Counted from the stretch's first letter, positions 11,461-24,170 are shown. The stretch is DNA of 64,000 bases from Chamaecyparis obtusa (GCA_027943335.1 BSBK01000520.1:981001-1045000), one strand, 5' to 3'. Translations and numbers: made by a program. Notes: generated from the sequence alone by a model not told the origin.

Positions 11461-12012
11461 GCTCATTATTTTCTTCATTGGTGTTTCATTTTTATAATTA
11501 AATGAAGATTGACCTATTACTATGCTTAATGCTTAAGAATTGATGATTCTATAAGATTAAATGCATGAAAATACTAAGGACGTATCGATAACCTGATACC
11601 TCAAGTACTTATAATCAGTATGCCCGACAAACAATGACTTAGTAGTAAAAGCATAAGGTTGCACATCCACATCCACATCTGTTTGCATGATTAAACTATT
11701 TAATTTACTGGATACCCAATCCGCATTATCATTTTCTTCTTTTATTCATTCATTTGGAGTTGTATTTAGAGGTAGATATTTGTTGCTGATTTCATGTTTA
11801 TCTATTACGCATGCTATTTACTACTGAAAAATAGAATCGTTCATGAATTTAGAAAGAAAGAAAAAGATTTGCTAACTAATTTTGAGGATTAATATAAAAC
11901 ATATTTCTATAACAAGGCTTCAGAATAATATAGACTAAGGTAAAATAGATTTCCATAAAAAGACTTTATAATAATAAATTTTATATCAGATGTGGATGTG
12001 GATGTGCAACCT
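11461..12012 (+). other. CACTA-A interior without gene; empty site of the LTR element
   Basis: No gene is seen. It contains the undisturbed counterpart (GTATC at about 11582) of the site where CACTA-B received its 3.4-kb LTR retrotransposon, flanked there by ATATC duplications. Confidence 0.6.
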
Positions 12013-12300
12013 ATATAAGTCATCATCATCTTTATTATTTTCTGTAGCAAATACATCCGAAGCACCAGCAAAAGCACCATCAGGTCTATCTGGAAATCAA
12101 AATTTAGAACCAAAGCCTCAAGATTGCTGTAGTGTTTGTGAAAAGGCTTGATACTTTAGAATATCAGCATCACTGACACTTCTTTGGGCATATTTCATCG
12201 ACTCCTCAAAATGAGCAGCCCTTATTTCAGCTACCTCGTCACTATCATCCTCATCCATTGCCTTGGGGTTCTCACTTCTTTTTCTTTCATGTTCAATATC
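12013..12300 (-). pseudogene. CDC48 (fragment): Captured CDC48/p97 C-terminal exon in CACTA-A
   Basis: On the minus strand, after a splice acceptor (..TTTTACAG), the frame reads DIEHERKRSENPKAMDED.., then AAHFEESMKYAQRSVSDADI, then KYQAFSQTLQQS, and ends in an acidic DDDLY. This is the C-terminal tail of the AAA ATPase CDC48 (p97/VCP), a ubiquitin-dependent segregase whose tail binds cofactors. Two Arg positions in the RGFG..FRFPD stretch are now TGA, consistent with CGA to TGA. With no ATPase domain next to it, this exon alone cannot encode a functional protein. The same exon recurs in CACTA-B and twice more in the right arm of CACTA-A. Confidence 0.88.
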
Positions 12301-13522
12301 CTGTAAAAGTGCAGAGGAAAGAGAACATGACAAATTATCTTTAGATGATGTTTGAGTTCCTACACCACCGCTATGATGTTGATAGTCATTGTGTTTCTTT
12401 ATATTAGAGACTACTTATTGTGATCCTTTATGCTTGTTTTCATGTATTCATGATGAAAATATAAACCTTGTTAACTTTCAAAACATGAAAACATCAAACC
12501 TGTTCTTTGAGGGCTCAATGTCAAAGATGCCTTTTATGTTGTGTTTAATGACAATGCTTGTCATTTGTTGTTTTAGTTTGCCTTATTTTGAAACATTGCA
12601 TTTGTTTACTTCATGATATTGTAAAATACTATTTTGATCAATGTAGCTATGTATTGAAGCACCTTGCTATCCTATACTTTGGAATGCTTTAATACATTGA
12701 TGACTATTTGGAAAGTATTTGGTGGCACTAAAATACTAATCATTTGTGTCACTATTTATTTTCTCTATGATTGATTATAAATATCATGGTGTTTTATGGC
12801 ACTTTCATTAATTGTATTGTGGTCATGCTCTACTATTGTACTTAACCTTTAACATATCTCCAATGATTAAAAGGACTTGCACATGCTTGTACCTTATGGT
12901 TGTTCCATCTTCTTATTGTGATTGGTTCTGATATAAAGCATGATATGTCAATGTCTTCTTATTGTATTTATTCTATTAGGACTTCAAACTGAGTGACATT
13001 TCCTTTTTACATGAGCATAGAATTCAAAATTGCCTCTATAGAAGAAATTTTTCATTAATAGTCTAGATAGATGTGTTTTTCCCTATGATCTCATGATAAT
13101 GGCCATATTCAATAACTCTATAACATGATGGTTGTTCCTTTTAAGAGAGATGGTTGTTCCATTGTTCTAAAAACTACATTTTGTTGTCATTTTGACATGA
13201 TAGCATTAAATGTCAGAAACTTTGAGGTTCTCTTACCTTTTGTATGTCATGGCTTCACCTCTATGTAGCTAAATATCACTCTAAAAATGACCTTCTTTTA
13301 GGAAACAATGAAAATCCTCTATGGGTTCATACTTATTGTGACTTCCCATGGTGCACTATCATTGCGTGTACACTATATTTTTCTAATTATTTTAAATTGT
13401 CACTGTCTTTGAAAATTAATGCCATATGTTGCTTACATTTGATTCAATTTCCATATTAATTACTCTCTTCAGTTGTATTAGGAACTTTTGCCTTAAGCAT
13501 GTGTGATGCAAACCTAGATATA
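12301..13522 (+). other. CACTA-A interior without recognised gene
   Basis: Short frames at 12389-12616 and 13244-13459 are partly shared with CACTA-B (52904-53089), but carry no domain I recognise. They may be captured fragments too decayed to name, or simply common ancestry of the two transposon copies. Confidence 0.4.
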
Positions 13523-15000
13523 GATGAGCATTAATGCTCAATTGAATGATACGTTCCCATAAAAATGTGAACTCCTATTAATCTACAAACTCTCATGTTA
13601 AACAACTACAAAATAAGTCAACATAGTTAGATAATTTAATTTTAACTTTGGTTGTGTTAACAGAACTATGTCGACTTTATTTTGTAGTTGTTTAACATGA
13701 GAGTTTGTAGATTGATAGGAGTTCACAGATAATAGTTTGCCATAGTTTCCCATCTATAACTAGTGAGATGCACATAATTCATTTACCTCATGCTAGTGTG
13801 CTTGGATACCTTCTATACACTATTTTTCATTAGACTAGACATTATCCAAATAGTGAGTATTTATATAAAGTGCTATAACACACAGACGGTCCTCCTTTTA
13901 CACCAATTAATAACAATGACAACCCTGACAGGTGGTTGGATAATGTCTAGTCTAATCCAAGCACACTAGCATGAGGTACATGAGTTATGTTCATCTCACT
14001 AGATATATATGGGCATTAATGCTCAATTGAATGATATGTTCCCATAAAAATGTGAACTCCTATTAATCTACAAACTCTAATGTTAAACAACTACAAAATA
14101 AAGTCAACATAATTCCTTTAACACAACCAAAGATAAAATTAAATTATTCAAAAAAGGGTTTGTGTTTTGAGTTAATTGGTTTATGTAAATCTGTTTTAGC
14201 AACAAGTGATGAACATTCATATTTTCCTAAGAAGTACTTTGAGCTTTCCTGCCACACATGTACTATTGTGAAAATCATCACAAGTCCATTTGTTGCAGGA
14301 AAGCTCACAGTACACATGTCTGGATGTCTGCATGTTTTTAACCTATTCATATACCAAATGATGAATGCTCAGTTGTTGTAATGGCATTCACGGTTCTTGA
14401 TGTTCACTTGATTAGTTTTATCTTTGTTTTACATAGTTAGTTGCACAATGAATAAATAGTTAAATGTCATCACAAACATGGTCATGTAACTAAATGACAA
14501 TAACCATTCTAAGGACCCACTGTTAGACCATTCTAGATGATCCTAAGCTAACTTGATCAACTAGATTAGAGTGTGTCTGTGATAGTTGATAGTCCTGGAG
14601 TAGAGTGGTTAAAGTTAGTTAGAAGATTTAGTTTGAAGATAGTGAATTCTATGCAAAATGACCTTGACCCAAATCCAATAACCAATTGAAGGGAGGAACA
14701 CAGTTGTAGGCTTAAAACCAAAGAAAGATTGTGATCTTGAAGGGAATCACGAATCAAGAACATAGTAGCATGAGGTACATGAGTTATGTTCATCTCACTA
14801 GATATAGATGGGCATTACTGCTTAATTTAATGATACGTTCCCATAAAAATGTGAATTCCTATTAATCTACAAACTCTCATGTTAAACAATTATAAAATAA
14901 ACTCAATATAGTACCTTTAACATAACCAAAGTTAAAATCAAATTATTCGAAAAAGGGTTTGTGTTTTGAGTTAATTGGTTTATGTAAATCTGTTTTGTGT
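13523..15000 (+). repeat. Three direct copies of a 130-190-bp unit, with two long hairpins
   Basis: The unit begins near GCATTAATGCTCAATTGAATG and continues through ATCTACAAACTCTCATGTTA and CAACATAGTT. It is present at about 13523, 14006 and 14807. Between them are two foldbacks. At 13571-13727 the arms pair ATCTACAAACTCTCATGTTA with its complement. At 13762-14006 the arms pair CTCATGCTAGTGTGCTTGGA with its complement. The same arrangement recurs in CACTA-B (53985-55155). Confidence 0.75.
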
Positions 15001-15327
15001 TATAGCCATATGGATCAATGGCAAGATTTTAGTCTCTGTAACCTATGTGGATAGTTCTTGTTTATATCCCTATTTCATATTCAGTTTTTAAAGTATTGAA
15101 AGTATTGAAGTTGACTAATTCCAGCTCAGGTATAGTTAAATTGTCCATGCTACCCTAGAATGACATCTTTATTCAAACCATTGATTGCAAACATTTTTTA
15201 AGTACTTGAATCTACAATAGAACAATAGTGGTGAATGTATGATTATTATAATCATATAATTATATGTTATAATATTTATGTAAAAAATGTAGTAACGATG
15301 GTGTGGTGCATTATTGATATAGGCTCG

Positions 15328-15723
15328 ATGGCTCTTGGCAATGTGCCAAAATGTCAATGTGGTGGTGGGCAGTGTGTGTTGAAGACTTCACGGACATAGA
15401 GCAATCCTGGATGACAATTTTGGTGCTGCCCAAATAGAAAAAAGGTAGCTAATGTGTATATATTTAATGTTTCTAATGTAAATAATATTCATTATATTAT
15501 AAGAACTAATGTAGATTGGGCTTCGCAGGGAAATAATGGTTGCAAATACTTTAGTTGGGTCGATGAAAAAATATCTGCATTTATCCACCCAACTCCACTT
15601 ATCTACGATGAAGGATTTGAGTGCAAAAGATGTCAGGCCAGGGAAAATTCTGAAATTATATTTTTACGATGGCTTCTTTGTATTGTAACCACATATCTTT
15701 GTTTCGACCATATGCAGAGATGA
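15328..15723 (+). pseudogene. GRF zinc-finger gene of CACTA-A
   Basis: Two exons, 15328-15444 and 15529-15723, with a GT..AG intron that keeps frame. Exon 1 gives MALGNVPKCQCGGGQC..LKTS.T..NPG.QFWCCPNRKK and exon 2 GNNGCKYFSWVDE, the CxCG...NPGRxFxxCP...GCxxFxWxD pattern of the GRF zinc finger, a nucleic-acid-binding module. A Cys-rich CKRCQARE segment and a hydrophobic C-terminal stretch (FLRWLLCIVTTYLCF) follow. Two stops interrupt exon 1: a TAG after TSRT, and a TGA where the Arg of NPGR is expected. Related copies lie in CACTA-2 (35481-35850) and CACTA-B (55488-55882), so it is a resident gene of this transposon family rather than a one-off capture. Confidence 0.75.
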
Positions 15724-16439
15724 ACTCAAGAATTAGTTAGTTTAGTATTTTTATATTGTAACTAATAATTTAATATTGACATGACGTAACTTCTCTTTGC
15801 CTCAAGCACACATATATATGGTTTACATCTTTTTTTAGAATAATTCTTCATGTTTATGGCTCAGGTGAGCTCCAATCTTCTATCAATCACATGATTTAAC
15901 ATATAGTGTTTTCTTGGTTATTCCATTTGTTCCTTGAACTTTGAAGGCCATTTGGTAATTTCAACTACACATAGGGATCCATCAGTAGTTGTGGAAAATA
16001 GGATTCATGTTGCAATGCCCAAGTTGTGAGATGGGAAAAGAGAGGCAAGAAGAGTGGAAAGAAGATGGTATTCCTGAGATCACGCATCATTTTCAAGCTT
16101 CAATGAGGCTTCGTACCATGCATTGTCTATAGATTTGTATGCAATGCTGATTTAGGCTGGAAGTAAAATACATGTGTCATGTAAACAACATGGTTGAATG
16201 CAATCTCTTTTGCACATTTTCAAAAGTTTTCCCACCAATACAAGCATAAATAACACATTGAATGTAATATATGAACATTGCGTGGTATAAAGTCTCACTA
16301 AAGTTTGAAATACAAGAGTAGGTGAAATGGATCCCCCACATGATAGAGGCCGCGGGGATACTCCTCCCACCCATTAGTGATCTTCATATCTATATCATGT
16401 AACATATTTCAAATTTTTCATAGGTTGAAGGACACATCA
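15724..16439 (+). other. CACTA-A interior, GRF 3' flank
   Basis: No gene is seen. Sequence continues to be shared with CACTA-B (55883-56600). Small minus-strand frames at 16152-16374 have no recognisable motif. Confidence 0.45.
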
Positions 16440-17080
16440 AAGGCAACAAAGGCCAGATTGCAAAAGATTTCACAATAGCTGACAAACATAATTGTAGGCA
16501 TCATGGTCATAGTTTTTTGGAGAAAACATAATTGAGTTGTATACCTAGATGATGGAGAGAAACTTCCACTCCTTCGATTCCAGGTTGACACTACAGGATC
16601 CAAAGACCATAGATAAGGAATAAATTTAGACAGCGAAGGAGGGCCATAATGACCAAAATAATACAAGATGAACCTCAAGTTAAATTAGGCAATTGCAAAC
16701 ATTTTAATACATTTTTATCATTAAATAATGAAATTTTCATATTATAGTCTTCTAAGCTCCGTCTATACAAATTTCATTATTTAATAATAAAATTCTATTA
16801 AAATGTTTGCAGTTGCGTCATTTAACTTAAGGTTTGTCCTATATTATTTTTGCCATTATGGCCCTCCTCCAACCTCTAAATTTATTCCTTATCTATGGTC
16901 TTGGGATCCTGCAGTGTCAACTTAGAACCGGAGGAGCAAAAGTTGCTCTTCATCATTTGGTATACCACTCAATTACGGTTTCTTCAAAAAAATGTGACCA
17001 TGATGCCTACAATTATGTTTGTCAACTATTGTGTCCCAGGACCCCTTATGACCCTTTACGATCATTTTCCCTCTAAGAAT
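16440..17080 (+). repeat. Long foldback with arms of about 240 bp
   Basis: The left arm (ACAAACATAATTGTAGGCAT at about 16482, through CAATTGAGTTGTATACC- and CAAAGACCATAGATAAGG-like words) is repeated as its reverse complement at about 16790-17030 (ATTCCTTATCTATGGTC..., ACCATGATGCCTACAATTAT). The centre holds a shorter AT-rich inverted pair around ATTATTTAATAATAAA. The same foldback occurs in CACTA-B (56590-57210), and a relative in CACTA-2 (36018-36417). Confidence 0.82.
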
Positions 17081-17190
17081 ACATCTTAGAGGTCTTAAAA
17101 TGTCGTAAAGGGTCATAAGAGGCTCCTAGGAGGGGTCGTATGAGCTTCCACCTTCACGTGGTTGGCCCTGTTAAGTAGAGAATGTTAATT
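17044..17190 (+). repeat. Small palindrome plus the GAGCTTCCACCTTCACGTGG repeat
   Basis: CTTATGACCCTTTACGA pairs with TCGTAAAGGGTCATAAG, and CTCTAAG with CTTAGAG inside it. It is followed by GAGCTTCCACCTTCACGTGG and TTAAGTAGAGAATGTTAA. This compound unit is repeated at about 17750-17900, with a partial copy near 18880, near 36430-36590 in CACTA-2, and in CACTA-B near 57215-57360, 57935-58080 and 59050. Confidence 0.75.
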
Positions 17191-17469
17191 AAACTATTTT
17201 TGAAACAAAGAGAAGCTCAATAATTTAAGGTCTCAGTCCATGGACAAATTAAATTAGACTTAACAAGCCTCTTATTGTAGTTTGTAATAAGATTGATTTG
17301 CAACCACTAGAGAATAATCTACAAGCTTGAAGAAGTGGTATATTTTGGCAAATGAAGATTGGAAAGAAGATGATATTCATGAGATCATGGATGGACATAA
17401 TGTTGCAAACTTTATTGATCCAGATATCTTGTAGAGGCTTGAAGAACTAGAGAGGGAAGAAAGGCTTAG

Positions 17470-17780
17470 GATGGTAGCTAAGGGTGATGAGGATTTCACA
17501 ATAGCTGACAAACATAATTTTAGGCATCATGGTCACATTTTCTTGCAGACAACATAATTGAGTTGTATACCCAGATGAAGTGCAACTTCTGCACCTTCGA
17601 TTCCAAGTTGACACTATGGGATGGAGAACAACTTGGAACCAGAGGTGCAGAAGTTGCTCTCCATCATCTGGGTATACCACTCAATTACGTTGTCTGCAAA
17701 AAAATGTGACCATGATGCCTACAATTATGTTTCTTAACTGTTGTGTCCCAGGGCCCCTTATGACCCTTTATCACCATTTA
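17470..17780 (+). repeat. Second foldback, arms about 125 bp
   Basis: Left arm 17491-17618 and right arm 17630-17750 are reverse complements, including CAACATAATTGAGTTGTATA and CTCAATTACGTTGTC, and TGCAACTTCTGCACCT and AGGTGCAGAAGTTGC. It is a diverged relative of the foldback at 16440-17080, and is also present in CACTA-B at about 57660-57925. Confidence 0.8.
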
Positions 17781-17953
17781 TGATCCCTAAGAATACATCT
17801 TAGAGGTCTTAAAATGTTGTAAAGGGTCATAAGAGGCTCCTAGGAGGGGTAAGATGAGCTTCCACCTTCATGTGGTTGGCTCTGTTAAGTAGAGAATGTT
17901 AAACTATTCTCAAAACAAAGAGAAGGTCAATAATTTATGGTCTTAGTACAAGC

Positions 17954-18098
17954 ACTAGAATTGAGTTTTTTGGCATGGGTTGGGAAATTTTTGTATATCA
18001 ACATGCGATAGAGTTTGGAAAAAAAACTCTATCGCATGTTGATATACAAAAATTTCCCAACCGTGCCAAAAAACTCAATTCTAATGTTTGTACTACAT
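17954..18098 (+). repeat. Near-perfect 145-bp hairpin
   Basis: Two arms of about 65 bases pair almost without mismatch around a short A-rich loop near 18022 (for example CATGCGATAGAGTTT with AAACTCTATCGCATG, and AATTGAGTTTTTTGGCA with TGCCAAAAAACTCAATT). The copy in CACTA-B at 58123-58268 is equally well paired. It looks like a MITE or a small-RNA precursor; which one cannot be told from sequence. Confidence 0.85.
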
Positions 18099-18189
18099 GA
18101 TTGGTGCCAAAACAGGGCTCTCCCAATCACTGATTGTGACCCGCTGGCAACAAGCAATAGAACGAGTGTGGACACCTAAAGATAAATAT

Positions 18190-18700
18190 CAGATAGGGGG
18201 AAAACACCTAAAACAACATAGGCAATAGCTATGGATATAGATGAGGATATCCCAAATCCCTAATATAATAAATATAGTGAAGAAAAAGAGTAATGCAGAA
18301 ATTATTACTATTTTGGAAGATGCAAATCCAACCAAGGAGATGCTAAAGAGGACAGATGAATTGATGGCGCAAGCACGTCATTTTGAAGTAAGTAGTAATG
18401 AATCTTTAGTTATAACAGAAGTTCAATAAAGGTTTATATTTTATACTCTTTTATGTCATGAACTAAAATATGTACTTGTTCTTGTTACAAGACTTTTTGC
18501 TTTCTCAATTACTTGGTCATGGACATCACGGTGAGGCCAGTAGTAGCATCATGCAAAATAGTAATAATTTTTGCATTGACTCTTTTTAGTTTTTTCTTCA
18601 CTGTATTTATTATATTAGGGATTTTTGGGATATCATCATTTGTATTTATAGCTATTGCCTATGTTGTTGTAGGTGCTTTTTCCCTATCTTGAACATCAAA
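18190..18700 (+). repeat. Third foldback, with a short coding-like frame in its left arm
   Basis: The stretch from about 18190 to 18330 (containing AATCCCTAATATAATAAATA and TAATGCAGAAATTATTACTA) is present as its reverse complement at about 18560-18700. The left arm includes a 62-residue frame (18241-18429) rich in Lys, Glu and Ile; the right arm encodes a related sequence on the minus strand. I do not recognise it. It is shared with CACTA-B (58374-58870). Confidence 0.7.
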
Positions 18701-19189
18701 TTGTGACAAAAATATTAGTAAAACTATCATAATAACTCCATGAATGTTGTTTTAAGTAATTATCTATGAATGTTATGTATTAATATTGAATTATATGTCA
18801 TGTTAATGAATATTGTTATGTGTTAATGGGGAATTTAGATTGACGTTAGGGGGAGGGGGGGTGAGGCTAGATGAGATTCCACCTTCACGTGGTAGGCCCT
18901 ATTAAGTAGAGAATATTAAACTATTCTCGAGACCAAGTGAAGCTCAAACTAACATACCTTCATTATTTAATCAATTTCATTTGTTCTAGGTCTTTTCTCA
19001 TAAGTGCATTTTGAATGTGTCATTGTCAGACAACTATGAAATAAAAAACTAGAAGGGCCAATAGTCAACTTCTCATTGTCATTGTCTGGCATGATTCAGC
19101 TTCATTTTGTGTAAGCACTACAACATTTGGGGTCAAATTTTGATGCCAATGTGTGACTCAACTATGTGTTTTCTTTTGCAAGTGCCCCC

Positions 19190-19430
19190 GAGGGTGTCGT
19201 AATAGTGACACTATCATCGTAATTGCGACACCCATTTGGTTATAAACAAAAAAAAAAGAAAAGAAAGTGTCATTTGTAATTTGTGAATTTGAAGAGCTGC
19301 CGCGAAGATGACACAACACTTTTGCATTGCACGGAGAGGGCATTCCAGTTTTTCATGCATGAAGAGGCCGACACCCATGTGTGTGAAGAGGGCACTGACA
19401 CTTGAGGTAGGCATTCAAGCTCTGTCTTCT
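19190..19430 (+). repeat. Left subterminal region of CACTA-2
   Basis: It contains GTGTCGTAATAGTGACAC and CGTAATTGCGACACCCATTT, GAAGAGCTGCCGCGAAGA and repeated GCCGACACC / GGGCACTGACACTT words. The whole block is re-used in the internal 614-bp array, so the array grew from transposon-end sequence. Confidence 0.72.
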
Positions 19431-19449
19431 CATTAAATCAATTTTAGTG

Positions 19450-20220
19450 GCATTATTTACATCTTAGCATTTGGAATGCTCGATGACCCGCGAGCTTTGA
19501 GAGCTACAGCATAATTGCTATTACCTTCAAGGCATTGTGTGAAGTCTTTGATCTCTTTTTATTTATTTTTCTATTGACATTCACTATGTGCGTACTCCCC
19601 ATTTTTTATCATTTCATGAGGAAATGCCTTGATGGCTCGTGGGCTACAAGCTAGGGCATGATACATTGTTCATGAGCTCACTGCTTAATACTAGCATTGT
19701 TTACATCTTTTCATTTGGAATGCTTGATGACCTACAAGCTTTGAGAGCTAAGGCATCATTTCTATTACCTTCAAGGCATTGTGTGAAGTGTTTGATATCT
19801 CTTTATTTGTTTTGCTATTGATATTCACTATGTGCATACTCCTTGTTTATGATCATTTCATGAGGAAATGTCTTGATAGATCATGGGTTGCAAGCTAGGG
19901 CATGATACATTGTTCACAAGCTCACTATTTACTACTAGCATTGTTTACATCTTTTCATTTGGAATGCTTGATGACCTGCGAGCTTTGAGAGGTAGGGCAT
20001 CATTTCTATTACCTTCAAAGAATTGTGTGAAGTGTTTGATTTCTTTTTATTTGTTTTGGTGTTGATATTCACTATGTGGTACTCCCCGTTTATGATAATT
20101 TCATGAGGAAATGTCTTGATGGCTTGTGGGCTGCAAGCTAGGGCATCATACATTATTCATGACCTCACTATTTAATACTGACATTTTTCATGAGCTCACT
20201 GTTTAATATCTTGCCAAGTA
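19450..20220 (+). repeat. 244-bp tandem repeat, three copies
   Basis: TTGGAATGCT starts at 19471, 19715 and 19959, exactly 244 bases apart. Each unit runs through TCAAGGCATTGTGTGAAGT, TTCACTATGTG and TTTCATGAGGAAATG. Further single copies occur near 21091, 24597 and 26159, and inverted copies near 24185, 25745 and 27310. Confidence 0.85.
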
Positions 20221-22299
20221 ATGTAAATGGTACCAGGCCAACCCAGTTAGCCAAATAAAATGTGTCATGTTTATCTTTGTCAAATACACTCGTTCACCAT
20301 TTTGTTCTTGTTCTTCACATAAATATTGCATCAAAAGTAATTGTAAACAATGATTCAAAGAAAAAAGAAACAACTAGAATAGATCAGACCCCAAAAGAAT
20401 ACAGTCAACTATAATAGCTCACAATCTCAATGAAATAAATAATGTATAAAACAATATATGGTGCACAATAGCATCAAGCATGAAATGACAACAATGACAT
20501 TGCATGATAAAATTCAATACTCTTAGTTTTTATTCAAATCTATTTGAAACTCTTATCAACTCATTTCCAATAGTTAAACTAACCTATGACTTCAAAGGAG
20601 GAATTATGAAATATAGTTGTAGGTAGTTATCTCTTCTATAATGAGAATGGTACTAGGCCAACCCAATCAACCCAACAAAATGTGTCATATTTATCTTTGT
20701 CAAATACACTTGTTCACCATTTTGTTCTTGTTCTTCACTCAAATATTGCATCAAAAGTAATTGTAAACAATGATTCAAAGAAAGAAAAAACAACTACAAT
20801 AGATCAGACCCCAAAAGAATAGAGTCAACTACAATAGCCCATAGTCTCAATGAAATAAATAGTGTATAAAACAATATTTAGTCTTAATAAAATCTTATAA
20901 AACAACATATATTGTGTGAAGTGTTTGATCTCTGTTTATTTATTTTGGTGTTGATATTCACTATGCGGTACACCCCGTTTATGATTATTTCGTGAGGAAA
21001 TATCTTGATGTCTCGCAGACTACAAGCTAGGGCATCATACATTGTTCATGAGCTCACTATTTAATACTGACATTGATTACATCTTTTCATTTAGAATGCT
21101 TGATGACCCGCGAGCTTTGAGAGGTAGAGCATCATTTCTATTACCTTCAAGGAATTGTGTGAAGTGTTTGATCTCTCTTTATTTGTTTTGTTGTTGATAT
21201 TCACTATGTGGTACTCCCCATTTATGATCATTTCATGAGGAAATATTTTCATGGCTTGTGGGTTGCAAGCTAGGGCATCATACATTGTTTATGAGCTCAC
21301 TGTTTAAGCACCTCATGTCCATATATATATACTTCAAAGGAGGAATTATGAAATATAGTTTTAGGTAGTTATCTCTTCTATAATGATGTAGGAGTGAAAG
21401 GTAATGATCAATGAGGTTGTTGCTATTAGATCATACATTAACACACTTACTATTTTAAATTTGAGCTTGGGCATCATGCAATGTTATTGTTGTCATTGCA
21501 TGCTTGCTGCTATTGTGCACCCTATATTGTTTTATTCACTGTTCATTTCATTGAGACTGTGAGCTTAGTTTTTTCTTTCAGAAGTATATGGCTTGACTAT
21601 GCACATGCATAATTGTAGATGAGGATCAGTAATAGGATGCCATTCATTTCTTAGATATTTTTTTATCTAACCCCCATCTCTCTTTTCTTTGCAGGTTCTG
21701 GATCACACAGGGGCACACTAGATTCATAGCTGGGTAAAAAATTCATCAGTTCAGGGAATGTCTGGAACCCTTATTATTTATGTTCATCCTCTTATGTATG
21801 CCTATACTCTTGAATTTTCTTCTAAAAGTTATTTTCCTTGTATAGTATATACAAGTTATTTTTTATATATATACATGTAATCTTTAGATGCAAATTTTTT
21901 TTTTTCTTTTACATGTATCTTTGCATGAAATGAACACAAATTAAACAAGATCACATAATAATGCAAACTAGGGTACTATAGTCACTCATCTAGTAATTAG
22001 TTCCCCAAACCATTACTAAGGATTGAACATAAGTCTAAGTCCCCAAATCTATTATTCTATGTGTATAAAATACTATATGGTGCATAACAGCAGCAAGCAT
22101 GCAATGGAAGTAATAACATTGCATGATGCCCGAGCTCAAATTCAAATAAGTAAGTGTATTAATGTATGATTTAATAGCATCAACCTCATTGATCATTACC
22201 TTTCACTCCTCCATCATTATAGAAGAGATAACTACCTACAACTAGGTTATCATGCATTGTTTATGAGCTCATTGTTTCACTACCTCATGTCCCTATTTG
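20221..22299 (+). repeat. Mixed forward and inverted repeat units of CACTA-2
   Basis: The GGCCAACCCA...CAAAATGTGTCAT unit occurs at about 20236 and 20656 (420 apart). These are followed by single copies of the 244-bp unit and by the CTCATTGATCATTACCTTTC / GAAAGGTAATGATCAATGAG segment in both orientations (about 22190 and 21397). There is no gene. Confidence 0.7.
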
Positions 22300-24170
22300 A
22301 TTGGCCAGTGCTCAAACAATGAGCTCATAAATTGCAACACCCATTTGGTTATAAACAAAAAAAAAGGAAAAGAAAGTGTCATTTTTAATTTGTGAATTCA
22401 AAGAACTGCCGTGAAGATGACACTACACTTTTGTGTGGCACGAAGAGGGCATTCAAGTTTGGCGTCCCTGAAGAGGCTGACATCATGTGGGAAGAGGAAA
22501 CTAGCACTTGAGGTAGGCATTCGAGCTTTGTCTATTTGATCATAAATGGAGAGTACCACATAGTGAATATCAACAACAAAACAAATAAATAGAGAGATCA
22601 AACACTTCACACAATATATGTTGCTTATAGCTCATAGTCAACTACAATAGCTCACAGTCTCAATGAAATAAATAGTGTATAAAATAATATATGGTGCACA
22701 ACAGAAGCAAGCATGCAATGACAACAATAACATTGCATGATGTCTGAGCTCAAATTCAAAGAATTAAGTGTATTAATGTATGATCAAATAGCAACAACCT
22801 CATTGATCATTACCTTTCACTCCTACATCATTATAGAAAAGATAACTACCTACAACTAGTGAATCATGCATTGTTTATGAGCTCACTATTTGAGCACATC
22901 ATGTCCCTATTTGATTGGCCAATGCTCAAACAGTTAGCTCATAAATTGTGACACCCATTTGGTTATAAATAAATAAAAAGAAAAAGAAAGTGTCATTTTT
23001 AATTTGTGAATTTGAAGAGCTGTCGTGAACAAGACACTGCACTTTTGTGTGGCACGAAGAGGGCATTCAAGTTTGGCATGCCCAAAGAGGCTGACACCAT
23101 GTGGGAAGAGGGAACTGACACTTGATGTAGGTATTTAAGCTTTGTCTATTTGATCATAAATGGGGAGTACCGCATAGTGATTATCAACAAAAAAACAAAT
23201 AAATAGAGAGATCAAACACTTCACACAATATATGTTTCTTATAGCTCATAGTCAACTATAATAGCTCACAGTCTCAATGAAATAAATAGTATATAAAACA
23301 ATATATGGTGCACAACAACAACAAGCATGCAATGACAGCAATAACATTGCATGATGCCCGAGCTCAAATTCAAAATAGTAACTATATTAATGTATGATCT
23401 AATAGCAACAACCTCATTGATCATTACCTTTCACTCCTCCATCATTATAGAAGAGATAACTACCTACAACTAGGGCATCATGCATTGTTTATGAGCTCAC
23501 TATTTGAATAGCTCGTGTCCCTATTTGATTGGCCAATGCTCAAACAGTGAGCTCATAAATTGCGACACCCATTTGGTTATAAATAAAAAAAAAGAAAAAG
23601 AAAGTGTCATTTTTAATTTGTGAATTTGAAGAGCTGCCGCAAAGACGGTACTACACTTTTGCATGGTGCGAAGAGGGAATTTGAGTTTGGTGTGCCCAAA
23701 AAGGCCGACACTGTGTTGGAAGAAGGAACTGGCACTTGAGGTAGGCATTCAAGCTTTGTCTATTTGATCATAAACGAGGAGTACCACATAGTAAATATCA
23801 ACAATAAAATAAATAAATAGAGAGATCAAACACTTCACACAATATATGTTGCTTATAGCTCATAGTCAACTACAATAGCTTATAGTCTCAATGAAATAAA
23901 TAGTGTATAAAATAATATATGGTGCACAACAGTAGCAAGCATGTAATGACAGCAATAACATTGCATGATGCCTGAGCTCAAATTCAAAATAGTAAGTGTA
24001 TTAATGTATGATCTAATAGCAGCAACCTCATTGATCATTACCTTTCACTCCTCCATCATTATAGAAGAGATAACTACCTACAATTAGGGCATTATGCATT
24101 TTTTATGAGCTCACTATTTGAGCACCTTATGTCCCTATTTGATTGGTCGATGCTCAAACATTGAGCTCAT
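22300..24170 (+). repeat. 614-bp tandem array, three copies
   Basis: ACACCCATTTGGTTATAAA begins at 22337, 22951 and 23565, 614 bases apart each time. Each unit has the subterminal-like block (GAAGAGCTGCCG..), TAGGCATTCAAGCTTTGTCT, a CAATATATG region and CATTATAGAAGAGATAACTAC. Minus-strand frames of 60-75 residues here are repeat shadows. Confidence 0.87.

Noticed and set aside
18241..18429. TNPA-type accessory transposase gene
   Set aside because: Only 62 residues, lies in a foldback, and no TNPA motif is recognised; kept only as an unknown segment.
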